A stretch of 64,000 nt of DNA from Rhytidiadelphus loreus (Eukaryota > Streptophyta > Bryopsida > Hypnales > Hylocomiaceae). Position numbers and translations under genes: made by a program. The DNA is taken from the NCBI GenBank assembly GCA_947034895.1, contig OX344763.1, forward strand, positions 30,503,025 through 30,567,024, in the 5' to 3' direction. How positions within the stretch are numbered: position 1 is the first letter of the stretch; each line of letters begins with the position of its first letter. Positions 27,093-38,039 of the stretch are shown here, one piece after another. Below the pieces are notes generated by a model. The model saw only the letters and a program-made list of their open reading frames with translations. It was not told the DNA's origin and did not search any database.

Positions 27093-28490
27093 TTAACCCT
27101 TCATCACCTAAGGCTTGTTTGAGTTCAAAATCATCATTGCTTTTGAAGTGTTGTAGTTCAAAATGCCACTAAGTTATAGAAATCTCAACCGTACAATCTT
27201 GTAGTGTACGTATTGTAGATGATGTGAATCAAATTTGGAGTCATTTGACCGCATAGATTGCAAGATTATAATGTTTTAGTGTTGAAAAAGGATGCTGAAA
27301 TTTTCCTAGAAACACATTTCGAGGTGAAATTTGATTTCTAAACCTACTCAAATGAAAAAACTTTAAACTACAAAGTGATTCCAAACCATCATACAAACAC
27401 ATTGGTGGAAAAAAATATCATTGAATTGACTCATTGTGTACACAAAATGGCTTTCAAATGTAAAAAAAGTAGCAAGAAAAGTTGCAAAAAACACATCTAA
27501 GGTTGAACCTTCTTCTACTAAAATACTACTCAGTCACTCATAACTTCTAGGATTGATATAAAATTTTGAATACACAAACTAGACTAGTCTACGCAACTTT
27601 TCCAAAAACATTTATTGGAAATTGACACTGTATGAAGAAGATACAAGCCGCCAAAGTTCACTGTAATCCAAAAATGTTGGGATTTTGAGCTTTGAATTGC
27701 TCCCAAAAATTCAAAAGAACTTGTATTAACATGACAATTTTACCACAATAACTATACTTCAAGGGTAACATAACCCAACAATTTTTTTTTATTGAAAACA
27801 AACATTGGATGAAGAAGATACAAGCCCCCAAAGTTGCAGCCTTCAGATGCAGTTTGGTAAACTCAAATTGAACCTGTGAACTTCGATTGACTTCCAAGGA
27901 ATCAATACATCTTGGATTGATCTGAAAATTTTTACCAAACAAACTAGAAGGGACAATACAAATTTTCCAACAAGTTTTTAATTGAATTTGGACATCGGAT
28001 GCAAACATTAGGGGAAATTCAGCTCCTTCACATGGCCGTGAGTTCCCTGAGATTTCTAACGCAGGGAACTCGGCCACATGCGTAGTCTGATGTGGCCGAA
28101 GTTCGGCCACATGCGTAGTCTGATGTGGCCGAAGTTCGGCCACATCAGACTGTAATATTTAAAATTTAAAATTTTTATTTTTTATTATATTTTTTTAATA
28201 TTTTTTAATATTTTAAAAAAAAAAAATTTATTTATTTATTTTTTTAAATTTTTTTAAATTTTTTTTTATTTATTTAAAAAAGAAAAAATTATTTTTTTAT
28301 TTTTTTATTTTTTTATTTTTTTTTAAATTATTATTTTATCTGACTGCGTTCATTTGGTTCACAGCCAGGGGAACAGGCCTGAAACGGCCTTCCCCTGGCC
28401 TGAATTCTCTTCTAATGAGTTAGAGCATTTCGAATTGGACTTGAAACTACATGAGGATACTTTTGGTCCCCTTAGGCGATGAAGGGTTAA
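27093..28490. mobile_element. TTAA-flanked 1.4-kb element with 17-bp inverted ends
   Basis: TTAA at 27093-27096 and 28487-28490 encloses 1390 bp. The left end is CCCTTCATCACCTAAGG and the right end, inverted, is CCCTTCATCGCCTAAGG: 16 of 17 positions are identical. A CATTAG-family-like element (28006-28417) is nested inside, so the original insertion was about 1 kb. No transposase motif was recognised in the interior. The TTAA duplication with CCC...GGG ends is the signature of piggyBac-type elements. Confidence 0.65.
28006..28417. mobile_element. CATTAG-like element nested in the TTAA element
   Basis: 412 bp with ends CATTAGGGGAAATTCAG and, inverted, CATTAGAAGAGAATTCAG. The left part has two tandem copies of a 33-bp unit containing GGCCACATGCGTAGTCTGAT. 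The centre is almost pure A/T (28160-28340). The right part has GAACAGGCCTGAAACGGCC, similar to the GAAACGGTCTC block of copies 1 and 2. Confidence 0.6.
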
Positions 28491-28515
28491 CCACAGGTAG
28501 ATCCATGCTTTACCC

Positions 28516-29335
28516 TAAGAGCATCACCACCCGTCTTGCAAAATGCGGGAATGGTTTGGCTTGCAAAATCCAGGGCCATCCAATTTGCAAGCCAAACCAC
28601 TGCACCCATTGCATGCTATAACCGCATTTTGCAAGACGGGTAAGTTTCCAAATTTGGACCGCTTTGCAAGGTGGACCAATGGGCTATAGCACTAAAGGTC
28701 TGTACTTTGGAGGAAAGTACCTGTGCTCTTGTCTCATGTGGTTTGCAAGCCAATTCGCAAGCCATGCTTTAGCTTGCAAAACCCCCCATTTTGCAAGCCA
28801 CCTAATAAGAGCATGCCCACCCGTCATGCAAAACGGATGACTTCTTAAAAGAAGTTGCCAAATCTGCCCCACCCATCTTGCATAACGGATGACATGTTAA
28901 GAAGTCATGTCTGTAAACCACTTGCGGCCTGCAAAACGGGGTGCTTTTGCAGGCCACTCTCCGCAGCTTGCAAAACGACTTTCCCGACAAGCAACGAGTT
29001 CCTGCAGGCAAGTTTGGCGGAGGAAGTGACTTGCAATGTGCGTTCGAGACAGGTGGTGACAATTGATTGGATTAGCTTAAGCAACTGGATCTGCTGGTTC
29101 GGCTTCTTAACCAACTGCGGGTGGGGCGCAGCTCACCACCCGGCTTGCAAAGCGGATGGTTCTGCATTTTGCAGGCCAAATCACCACCGCTTTTTGCAAG
29201 ACGAGTGGTGATGCTCTAAGGCTTTCTGCCCGGCCTCTTAACAAGTTCATCCGTTTTACAAGATGGGTGGGGCACTTTTGCAAGCCATCCAAGGACAAGT
29301 CATCTGTTTTGCATGATGGGTGGGCATGCTCTTAA
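28516..29335. mobile_element. Interleaved pair of Tourist/Harbinger-like elements
   Basis: Two sets of matching ends overlap. Set 1 is GAGCATCACCACCCGTCTTG at 28519 with its inverse ending at 29216, flanked by TAA at 28516-28518 and 29217-29219. Set 2 is GAGCATGCCCACCCGTCATG at 28809 with its inverse ending at 29331, next to TAA/TTAA. Each pair differs by about one base over 25. Further partial copies of the CACCCGTCTTGCAAAA motif lie between them in both orientations (for example 28622-28643 and 29136). GAGCAT ends with TAA/TTA duplications are typical of PIF/Harbinger miniature elements in plants. Confidence 0.75.
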
Positions 29336-30107
29336 ATTTCATCCCAACGAACTTTGAAAAATCACCAAATATTCCTTTCTTGTCGCAACGTCTTGATTCC
29401 ACTTGCAAACCGCTTCTCCTCTCCAGCTTCTCGGTCTCTGAAAACATACGTGAGTTGACCTAGATCACAAAAACCTGCTCGGTAATAATAATAGGGGCAT
29501 GTTCGCCCCTTGTATGCCCTGAATTAGATCAACAAGACTGGGTGCATGCTGGTATTGTCGTGAGACTTTGAGTGGTACTGAAACTCTCATTCAAGCACTT
29601 CAGTCTCCCTGCCTGCTGTACGTCTTAAGCTTAGTAGTAGAGACAAAGTGGTACAGCTTATTAGGTTGGTGAGCCTAAGAGATTGTCCTCTGACGGACAG
29701 CTTTTTCAGGGACACCGCTGACAAACAAAAAAATTCGGCAGCTCACTGTCCATATAACTTAAGTTATGGAAAAACAAAACATCGCCTCCCGGTGAAAGCA
29801 TCCAAGATCCAACTACGTTAAGTTACAGTCAAGCAGAAACGGGAGCGGAAACTGATGTTTTAAGCCTGATTTGCAATCTGAATGTCTCGGGGTTTTAGCT
29901 CCACAAGGGGGCACATGTTTTTGAGAGGTGTGTGCTTCTTTCACGAATCAAACCCCAAGTGGGATTATCATTTTTTTGATTAAATTTGTAATTCTTGTGG
30001 AATTTTTGAAGGGGTTTGACGTGAAATTACAACATTGTTTGTAGAGCAGAGTCATAAATGTCCTAGATAAACAACTCATGATCGCCTTTCCATGTATTCA
30101 ATGGTAC
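29336..30107. other. Intergenic DNA, no gene seen
   Basis: Less AT-rich than its neighbours, with no conserved frame, RNA gene or element end recognised. Confidence 0.4.
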
Positions 30108-30356
30108 TTAACCCTTAAGCACCCAAAGCAAATTCAATGAAATCCACACCATTTCAACTTCAATCCACTCAAGCTTTCTCTTAAGAAGAGATTCACATAA
30201 TCTAGCTGTACCGATTGGTAGTCAAGAGAGACTTGGAGGTGTGGAAAAGAAGACGTATCTTTTGACCGTACTACTCAAAAGATTATAGTAGTCAAACAAT
30301 AATGTTTTTCAAAATGGAGAGGCCAGATTTTGGCCTCTAGGGCACTCAGGAGTTAA
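30108..30356. mobile_element. Possible TTAA-flanked element with imperfect ends
   Basis: TTAA at 30108-30111 and 30353-30356 encloses 241 bp with ends CCCTTAAGCACCC and, inverted, CTCCTGAGTGCCC (9 of 13 match). This is weaker than the other TTAA elements. Confidence 0.35.
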
Positions 30357-30520
30357 ATGTGTTCACCATCAAAGGATCGACATGTTACTCCTTGTTGGCA
30401 TTAATGCAACATATTTTTGTCAAAAAAATTATTGATGGATTTGGATGAGTGTTGAGGTGGAATTGGGGACAAAAGTAGGATCATGGAATTCAACGGTTGG
30501 CGGAAATGGGTTGGTCTACC

Positions 30521-30664
30521 TTAAGGTGAATCAACCTATGACCACCTCAAATTATAATTCCGTCATCTTGTACATGTAGTGTACATTTTCATTCTAAAAT
30601 GTACCCCATGGACACATAAGGACATAATTGCAATTAGGACAGTGATAGGTTGGTTCACCTCATT
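30521..30664. mobile_element. 144-bp foldback element with AGGTGAA ends
   Basis: The left end TTAAGGTGAATCAACCTATG pairs with the right end, inverted, TAATGAGGTGAACCAACCTA. The interior has a second inverted motif, GTGTACATTTT / AAAATGTACCCC. No coding capacity. Confidence 0.6.
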
Positions 30665-30724
30665 AATATTGCATGTTTGCATTAAAGTAAAGTAAAATCC
30701 CTTTCTTTGCAAAGGTAGTCATTT

Positions 30725-31025
30725 TCTAGTTTTCCATAAGGTGGGTACCCCCAACACCACCAATTTTTGCTATTATGCCTAGTTGCTATTGTTAGATTGG
30801 TCAAATTTTTATATTCTTTGTATTGGCAAGTGAAAGGAGGTTCCAATGCAACAAAGAATGCAACATTTAAAAAATGTATGCAAAAATTATGAAGGATCAA
30901 AGTTTTTTGGGGTAGATGTTCCAAAATAAATTCTTCAATATATGTACATACTGACTTTGGAGATGTATATAGAGTGATGATGGGAATTTTAGGCATTGTA
31001 TGATTTTGGGTGAATTCACCTTATT
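30725..31025 (-). repeat. Dispersed AAGGTGGGT repeat, copy A
   Basis: About 290 bp homologous, in inverse orientation, to copies at 32620-32885 and 38040-38260. Shared blocks include GGAGGTTCCAATGCA, ATGCAAAAATTATGAAGG and the GCCATCATCAC-type block. The ends TAAGGTGGGTACCCCCAA and, inverted, AATAAGGTGAATTCACCC suggest a mobile element. Confidence 0.65.
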
Positions 31026-32619
31026 CCTCAACTCCTCTAAAGTTGAAGTACCTATAACTCACTTTAAGCAATCCCACATAATTTTAAGTGGAATCAACAC
31101 CTAAAAATATTTTTTTAACACATTGGCAATTGGAAATTATGAATTTTCACAAAAGAAAAATTGATCATTTTCTTAATGTGTATGAATATGCTATGAAGTT
31201 GTGAAGTCCAAATACATGGTGTATCCCAAACCATTTTCTAGATTCATATGTGCAAGGTGTACATTTTGAATATCCTATATCTACAAATATAGGGGATAAT
31301 GAAAATACAAATATGAGGAATAATGAAAATACAAATATGAGGGATAATGAAAATACAAATATGGGGGGTACTAATTCACTCACTAAGGCACTCTACTCTA
31401 AAAGCAACCATGCTCTAAAAGCAACCACTAACACAAATGTACATTTTGCTTTCTTCAATGTACCAACAATGTAAATTTTAAGAAGTAATCCACTACATTT
31501 CAACTTCAAAAATTTGTAACTAATTTTACAAAGGTCCCCAAAACATGAAACAACTTGGATTCAATGCCAATTCCATTTTCCTTCGTACAAAAATGGACTG
31601 AAATTTGTTTCCAGGAGTTTAGCTTCCCCTCAGAAGCCAACCATCTCTCAAATGGTCACTTTAAAAGAGCAGACTACTTTATCCTCCCTATCCTCTCCTC
31701 TCCAAAGAGACCCACATAACTAGGGGTTATCATCAAAATCATTTGCGTTGCAATATTAGGGCGAGCCCCAGGCAGCACTCATCATTGTGCACCATTTATT
31801 TTTTTCATTCCATTTATGCAAATTTATGGCGGGTACGATGCCCTCGCTACAATTGAAAATCATCGAGACTCCATCACTCATGCTGGGAGATGCCTGTGGG
31901 ATGGCAACACTAATAAACTTAGTCTCAAAGAAGTCCAGTGATAGTGGTTTAGGAGGTGAAGCTTCTTGAAATAATTTTCAGTAAATTTTCCTTGAAAGAC
32001 AAGTGGAATTGGCATCTAACCCAAGTCGTTTCTTATTTTTGGAGCTTCGTGGAATTAGATATAAAATTTTGAAGTTGAAATGGCATAGGGCTCTAACACC
32101 ACCCACCTCCTAAAATGTACATTGTTTGTACACTGTTGAAGACTATGAAAAAGCAACATGTACATATAGTGTACATTTGAGGATATGGGCAATTTTAGAG
32201 CCCGGCACCTTATCATCCAGCACTGGACAGAATTGTGTGACTTGTGGATTGACAAGCATGGTCAATGGAGAAATGAGGATTTTCTTTCTAGTTTTCGTTT
32301 TATGTGTAATTTTGTTAACCCTTGACAGACATTGTGTAGGCCCAACGTGCATTTTGAAAGTCAAAACTTGAATTTTCACATAGTTTTTTTTATTGTAAAT
32401 TTCTTAAAGCATAACCAATAAAATATAGCTTCAGTAATCTACTTTTTATTCCATTTGGATTTTTTTGAAATTGTTAAAATTATAATTTTTGTGACACTTT
32501 GAAGATAGCATCTTGAAAGCTCAAAAATATACCACGTGTTTGCATTATTGAGTCCATTTCTAGTCATATTTGGTGTTTTTGATTTTTAATGGGATTTTTG
32601 TTTCAAAAATTAGAATACT
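31026..32619. other. AT-rich intergenic DNA with one minisatellite
   Basis: No gene is seen. Several TGTACATT motifs recur (31250, 31437, 32115, 32160). A GGGCTCTAA inverted pair at 32087 and 32197 may mark a small foldback element. The minisatellite is listed separately. Confidence 0.4.
31283..31365. repeat. 24-bp minisatellite, about 3.5 units
   Basis: Units of AATGAAAATACAAATATGAG with small changes, in direct tandem. The period is a multiple of three, so it produces a repeated Asn-Glu-Asn-Thr-Asn-Met string in a short plus-strand frame. No evidence of a gene. Confidence 0.85.
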
Positions 32620-32885
32620 CGTGTAAGGTAGATACACCCAACATTGCATTGTGCCTAAAACTGCCATCATCACTTTCTCCGAAATCAATATGTATGTATG
32701 TTGAAGAAATGAGTTTAAAACAATCACCAAAAAAATTCATTGTCCCTTCATAACTTTTGCATACGGTATCCAAATGTCATATTGTTGGTGCGTTGGAACC
32801 TCCTTTCACTTGCCAACAAGAAAATATGAAAATTATACCAATCTAATTATTATTGGATAGTAGCAAACAATGATGGTTGGGGAGG
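32620..32885 (+). repeat. Dispersed AAGGTGGGT repeat, copy B
   Basis: It contains CTGCCATCATCACTTTCTCC, AATCAATATGTATGTATG, CTTTTGCATACGGTATCC, GTTGGAACCTCCTTTCACTT and CCAACAAGAAAATATGA in the same order as copy C at 38 kb. Confidence 0.65.
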
Positions 32886-35800
32886 GACCTTGGCTTGGTT
32901 TTGCATGTAGTGTAATATAGTAGTTTTTACATTTTCTTCTTAACCCAAAAGGACTAACAAGTGTATTTTTGAATTTAATCAATGTAATCAAGCAACAATT
33001 GCAATGTCAATTTTTTTTATTCTAGAGTTTAAATTTTTCATGTAGATGCACACAATTGTAGAATGCAAAATGAATTTTATAGAATTTGCAATATTGGTTA
33101 CAATCATATGTTTAATTTAGTCAAGAATATATAAACATCAAAGTATCTCTTTCCTTGCAATTTTTCATTAACTTATACAAAACTTTTGAGTTTTTTCTTT
33201 TGGGCCTAAATGTTTGGAATCACATTTTAGTATTGCAAAAATGGACATTGATATTTTCCTTGAAAATAACTTGTAGTCAAGTAGTGATTGTAGGTTGATT
33301 GTATAGTACGGAGTATATAAGTAGTATTTGAAAATAATCTTTGCAAGAGTTTCTATTCATTTCCCTCTAAGTGGTCCATCGCCAAATTAGTTCATGAAAA
33401 TTAGATTAATGTCAAATTATAGAAGTTGTGCATTGTATGTCTCTTAGACTGCAACAATTGTGGCAACAACATATAATATAGTACAAAAGTTGCAATCAAC
33501 TTTTACAAAAAGTAGTGATTAAAATTGTAAGACATAATTAATAATCTTATAATTATTTTGGTTAATTTCAGTATCTTATTGGTTTGGTTTCATTGTTTTT
33601 ATTCTTGGTTGTTAGGTTCAAAAGGTCAATTTATTATTTTGTAATGAAGTCTTTGTAATAAAGTGTGTGCATATCAAAATCAATTTTTACTTACAAATCA
33701 AAAGTCATTTAATTTCAAAGAATTTTGGTCATAAAAAATTACAAAAATAAGAGGAGACTTTTAAATAGTTTAGATTGTAGGGCAGATAGAGGTGTCATGG
33801 GTACCATTAGAAAGCTCTCGAAGAAGAAAATATATATTATTTTGGTGTTGTAAGAATCAAGTTTAACTACCACAAAATAGATCTTTTGTAATATTATGTT
33901 ATAAATTTTACAAAAAAAGAACTATAAATGATATTTAATTTGTAATTGAAACATTAGAAATACAAAAATGGACAAAAGCTGATTTTGTTTTTTAACCCTC
34001 TAGGGACTAAGGAGACTACTTTGGATTTTATGAGAATTCATGTATATTTGGTTGACTTCAAATTTTTGAATTTTTGAATAAAATTCTTAAGATGGATGCT
34101 AATCATCCTAATTTAAATGTTAAGCTTTCTTTAAGGTCATTTTGACAAAATATTGCAAAAGTCAAAAGTTTTTTTAATTTCATTGGGCAACAAAAATTAT
34201 ATATATTATAAAAATGGAATAATTAATTTTATTGGGTTGTATAGATTGATACTCCCTTCTCAAATAAATACATTTCAATCATTCAATTCCAAATAATGAG
34301 GTGAAAGTTATGAGGAGTTTATTTTGTGGGTATTAAAGGTAGAAAAAAACATATAAAGATGCAAGATTTAAACTTAGTCTTTTGCACTAAATTTTGAAAA
34401 TTTGAAAATGAAAACATAATCAAAGGGTATCAATTGATTACTAGAACATTCTCAATGCAAGGACTATCGATTCTCATTTTTTTGTAAAAGTTGGTAGCAA
34501 TTTTGTTCTCTCATTTAGTACCACCTTCAACTTTATAATTTTTTAAAGAATTTTGTTTGGTTTATATATTTTTTTGCATACATTCTTCGATACATTCTCA
34601 ACCTATCTTTCAACACAAAAGTTACAAGATTATACATTTATTTATTTTAAATGTTGAGAAATAAAAACTTCATCTCTTAGAATGGCTAGAAAAATCTACA
34701 TTTTGAAGTTTAAGTAAAGTGAACTTGCAATAGGTGGGGATTCTTACTCTCAAATTTTGGGAGGATGAATTTGAACAAGTTAACCAAAGAATCCTATGGT
34801 TGGATTTGTTAAGAAACTCATATAGTTGAAGATTTTAGCCTTGCTTTGGATATGAGTATTTGGAATTAGTTTTGACCTTTTAAACATGAAAGAATTTTAG
34901 GGACTGTATATAAAATATAAATAAGATTCAAGCCATCATATTTATTGCAATGACATGGGAAATTGTTGTCTATATATTGAAGTTGGTGCTCTTTTTATTT
35001 TATTTTGTAGATGTAACTCAAATTGACCTCCAAGTCAATAAAAACATTCTTGGTACCATTAATTTTGTCCTTAAAGTATGTGTGTGAATATTAAGAGTTT
35101 CATACTATTTTTACCAATTAGAGAGAATTTTTTTATTTCAAAAGGAATTTTTAATAAAGTTACATAAATAAAAAATAGTGAAGAATGAGATTCAACACAA
35201 AATTAGACTATAATAAAAGCATGTAGAATTTTTATTATCATCAAATGAAAGGAGTAAAAAAATAAGTTATATGCTGAAGATTTTATAGAAATGGAATCTA
35301 TATGGTAGAATATTTTTAATTGCAAACTAAATTTTTTCCTTGTACTTATTATTATTTTTACATTACCCAATAAATGAAAGTTTACAAGAATCATACTGTC
35401 ATGTTAGAGCAATGACATTCATTATCCTTTAATTCAATTTCTACATAATGGAAAATATTAAATCTAAAAAAAATTTAATCACGTTCTTTGTTTTAGAAGA
35501 TGGGAAAATTTTCCAAAGATTCAATGACTTTGTTGCACCAAAAACAATAAAAAAATGCGACAATTAATACAATGAAACAAATTGAAATAAATAAGAAATA
35601 AAAATTTATGTGTATGTATGTATGTATTTTTGTAGGTAACCATGTGATCCTGCAATGGAATAGTATAAAAGATTTGTATAATTTCTTCAAGAACTTAGAC
35701 TATGTATATTGCAAAATATTAGGGTTTGAAGTGAAAGTATTTTTAATTATATATGTTGGCATTTGAGTACATTGGACTTTGAATCCCCATAATATGAACA

Positions 35801-36591
35801 TTTTGTACAATTGGTAGTGATTTCTGACTTTTTAAAGTCTTACATTGGAAAAGTTGAGTTTAAAGTCAAAAAACAAATTTATACTATAAATATTTTTTAA
35901 ATTCTATGAACTACTGTTGCTTAATAAATGACCATCTTGATAGGTTTATGCAAATGGATATTTATTTTTTATATTAAAAATTATTTTCTAATTTTTTACA
36001 AATTGAAATGTCAAGTAATCTATTTCTTTATACAATGCACTGTTTAAGTTCTCCCTTTTACAAAATTATTCTATGTTCAATTTGTTGGCCATAATCTCCA
36101 TGAAGGTTTATTTATTGTACATTTTTTATTTAAAGATAAATAAATCTTAATTTAAAGTATACCAAAAAATATTAATAAGTTCAAGTGTAGACACAACAAA
36201 AATTATAAACAAGGCGCAAGTCCAAATTTTAGGGATTTAATGTGTCACGAACAAAAGAAAAAGAAAGGACATATGAAAATTTCAATTAAAAAATTAACAA
36301 TAGTGTTGGCCAAATCATTTTAAAGAAGCCCCTTTGATCACTCAAAATTTGATAAATTTATCCTATATAAAACAAGACTTAAACTAGCTATGACCATTGG
36401 AATTTAATGAATTAATATCAAAGTTACATGGCTACTATTGAAGTGTCTACTTCAATAACATAAAAGATTTATTGGATAATATTAAAGGCTACATACACAA
36501 CAAATGTTTGGAAGGCTAATTCTAAAAACCATTACAATAAAACAAGGTCACATGTGTCATTGTGGTATTGTATGGGACCCTTGAGCATGTC
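32886..36591. other. Very AT-rich intergenic DNA, no gene seen
   Basis: 3.7 kb of low-GC sequence with many A/T runs, a short TATG tract at about 35612 and scattered motif-free frames. No coding or element signature was recognised. Confidence 0.5.
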
Positions 36592-36630
36592 GAAGAGAGG
36601 TTATTGTGTGACACAATAACCTCTTGACAT
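36586..36630. repeat. Near-perfect palindrome (hairpin-forming)
   Basis: AGAGGTTATTGTGT (36596-36609) is followed by one base and then its exact complement ACACAATAACCTCT (36611-36624). Outside this, ATGTCGA pairs imperfectly with TTGACAT. The result is a hairpin with a 14-bp perfect stem and a one-base centre. Confidence 0.8.
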
Positions 36631-37203
36631 AGTATCTCACAATTGAAAGGGCATGTTATCTTTGTCAAAGTGAATTTATCATAGAAAGATACAAAACAAG
36701 ACTTTGAATTCTTCTTTGAGACTCATATAGAATGAACCAAAATGGATCCAACCCAATTTCATCCTTACACTTTGATTCTCTTCTATTGTGCTCCAATGAA
36801 ACTATACAAAGTGCACATAGACGCATTGCACATAGTATGGAGTCGTAAGAATTGGAATTAGGTTTCAAGAAGACAATTTAATGCCATGACAATTTAAGGT
36901 AGAACACATGGCAAAGAATCTAATTGTTTCCTCACAATCTTCATGGATGCTTGTGAATTGTAATTGCAACAAAATTGGGATTGAAGAAAGCCACATTAGC
37001 ATCCTAAAGGATAAGAATAGTCCCCGATGGTTCTCAACAACAAAAGTATGTTTCTTTTACTTTTACCACTTGCAACACATACATTTTTTTAATATTAATT
37101 TAAAAAAATACTTACAAAATATTATTTGATTTACCATTCTTTTGCATTTTTTTAGATTTAATAATTCTAAATATGTGATCCAACTAAAAGATTTGCAATT
37201 ATG
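36631..37203. other. Intergenic DNA, no gene seen
   Basis: AT-rich, with short frames on both strands and no motif. Confidence 0.4.
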
Positions 37204-37433
37204 TTAACCCTTGAACATCGAAGGGGTGATGCTCAAAATCATCCTTTTGTATTACCATGTGAATCATTGGTCAAAGAAATAGCAAAAGCACTTGTTGGAA
37301 ATCAAAGTACTGTAGGAGATCTTTCTTTTCCAAATCCAATTCTAAGGATGAATAGTTGCACTTTTGTCTTACACTCAAAAATTCCTTGTCATCCATCGGA
37401 CGTTTGACGTCCATGTCGACGTTCAAGGGTTAA
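37204..37433. mobile_element. TTAA-flanked 222-bp element
   Basis: TTAA at 37204-37207 and 37430-37433. The ends are CCCTTGAACATCGA and, inverted, CCCTTGAACGTCGA (13 of 14 match). It contains a short frame with RMNSCTFVL, which is also readable in the degenerate copy at 9301-9462. This has the best TTAA plus inverted-end structure among the short copies and a recognisable sister 28 kb away. Confidence 0.7.
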
Positions 37434-38039
37434 AGGTCATCTTACCTTATGTTTCAAGACATGTGTGATCTTTCCTTCAATAGACAAAATTATCCCCAAC
37501 CCTAAATTTTAATAAGATTTATCAATTTAAAAGAATTATAACCATACAAATTCAAACTAGACATACTGTGGATGATGTAGGAAATGGAAACACAACAACA
37601 TCACATATGAATTGAAAAATGACAATGTTTGATCAACATAGAATCTACTATGTCTATAATTTTCTTAAATGAATTTCAAATGTGATTCCTCCCCCAAGAT
37701 TTAGTGCATTTGAGGCACATCTCTAAGAGCCTCTAATGCTAAAAAAATCAAGATTTGCAATAAACATCCTAGCACAAAATCTTCAATACAAAAATCATAA
37801 AAAAGTTTATGATTTTTTATCCTTAAAATAGACTTTAAAGGAAATTCAACTAAACTAAAAAATAATACTTTAATAAGATTTCATTTAACTTCAAAGTTTA
37901 GTTCACATCCAAATACAATGCCCTTGGGCCATATTTAAGATAGTTAATTCAAAATCTACTATATCGAATGGAATGGAATTTAAACCGATATAATATATAT
38001 AGTTTTATTGGTTTAAATTATATTTCATCCAAACCAAGT
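37434..38039. other. Intergenic DNA, no gene seen
   Basis: AT-rich with no recognisable coding or element signature. Confidence 0.4.

Noticed and set aside
28160..29335. Inverted and direct repeats that could suggest a CRISPR-like array
   Set aside because: The units are in mixed orientation, unevenly spaced and end in TAA duplications, as expected for miniature transposons in a eukaryotic genome.
31250..31474. A plus-strand frame with a repeated Asn-Glu-Asn-Thr-Asn-Met string
   Set aside because: Produced by the 24-bp minisatellite, whose period is divisible by three; the rest of the frame has no conservation.
32315..32340. TTAACCCTTGACAGAC as a further TTAA-element end
   Set aside because: No inverted partner flanked by TTAA could be found within a plausible distance.
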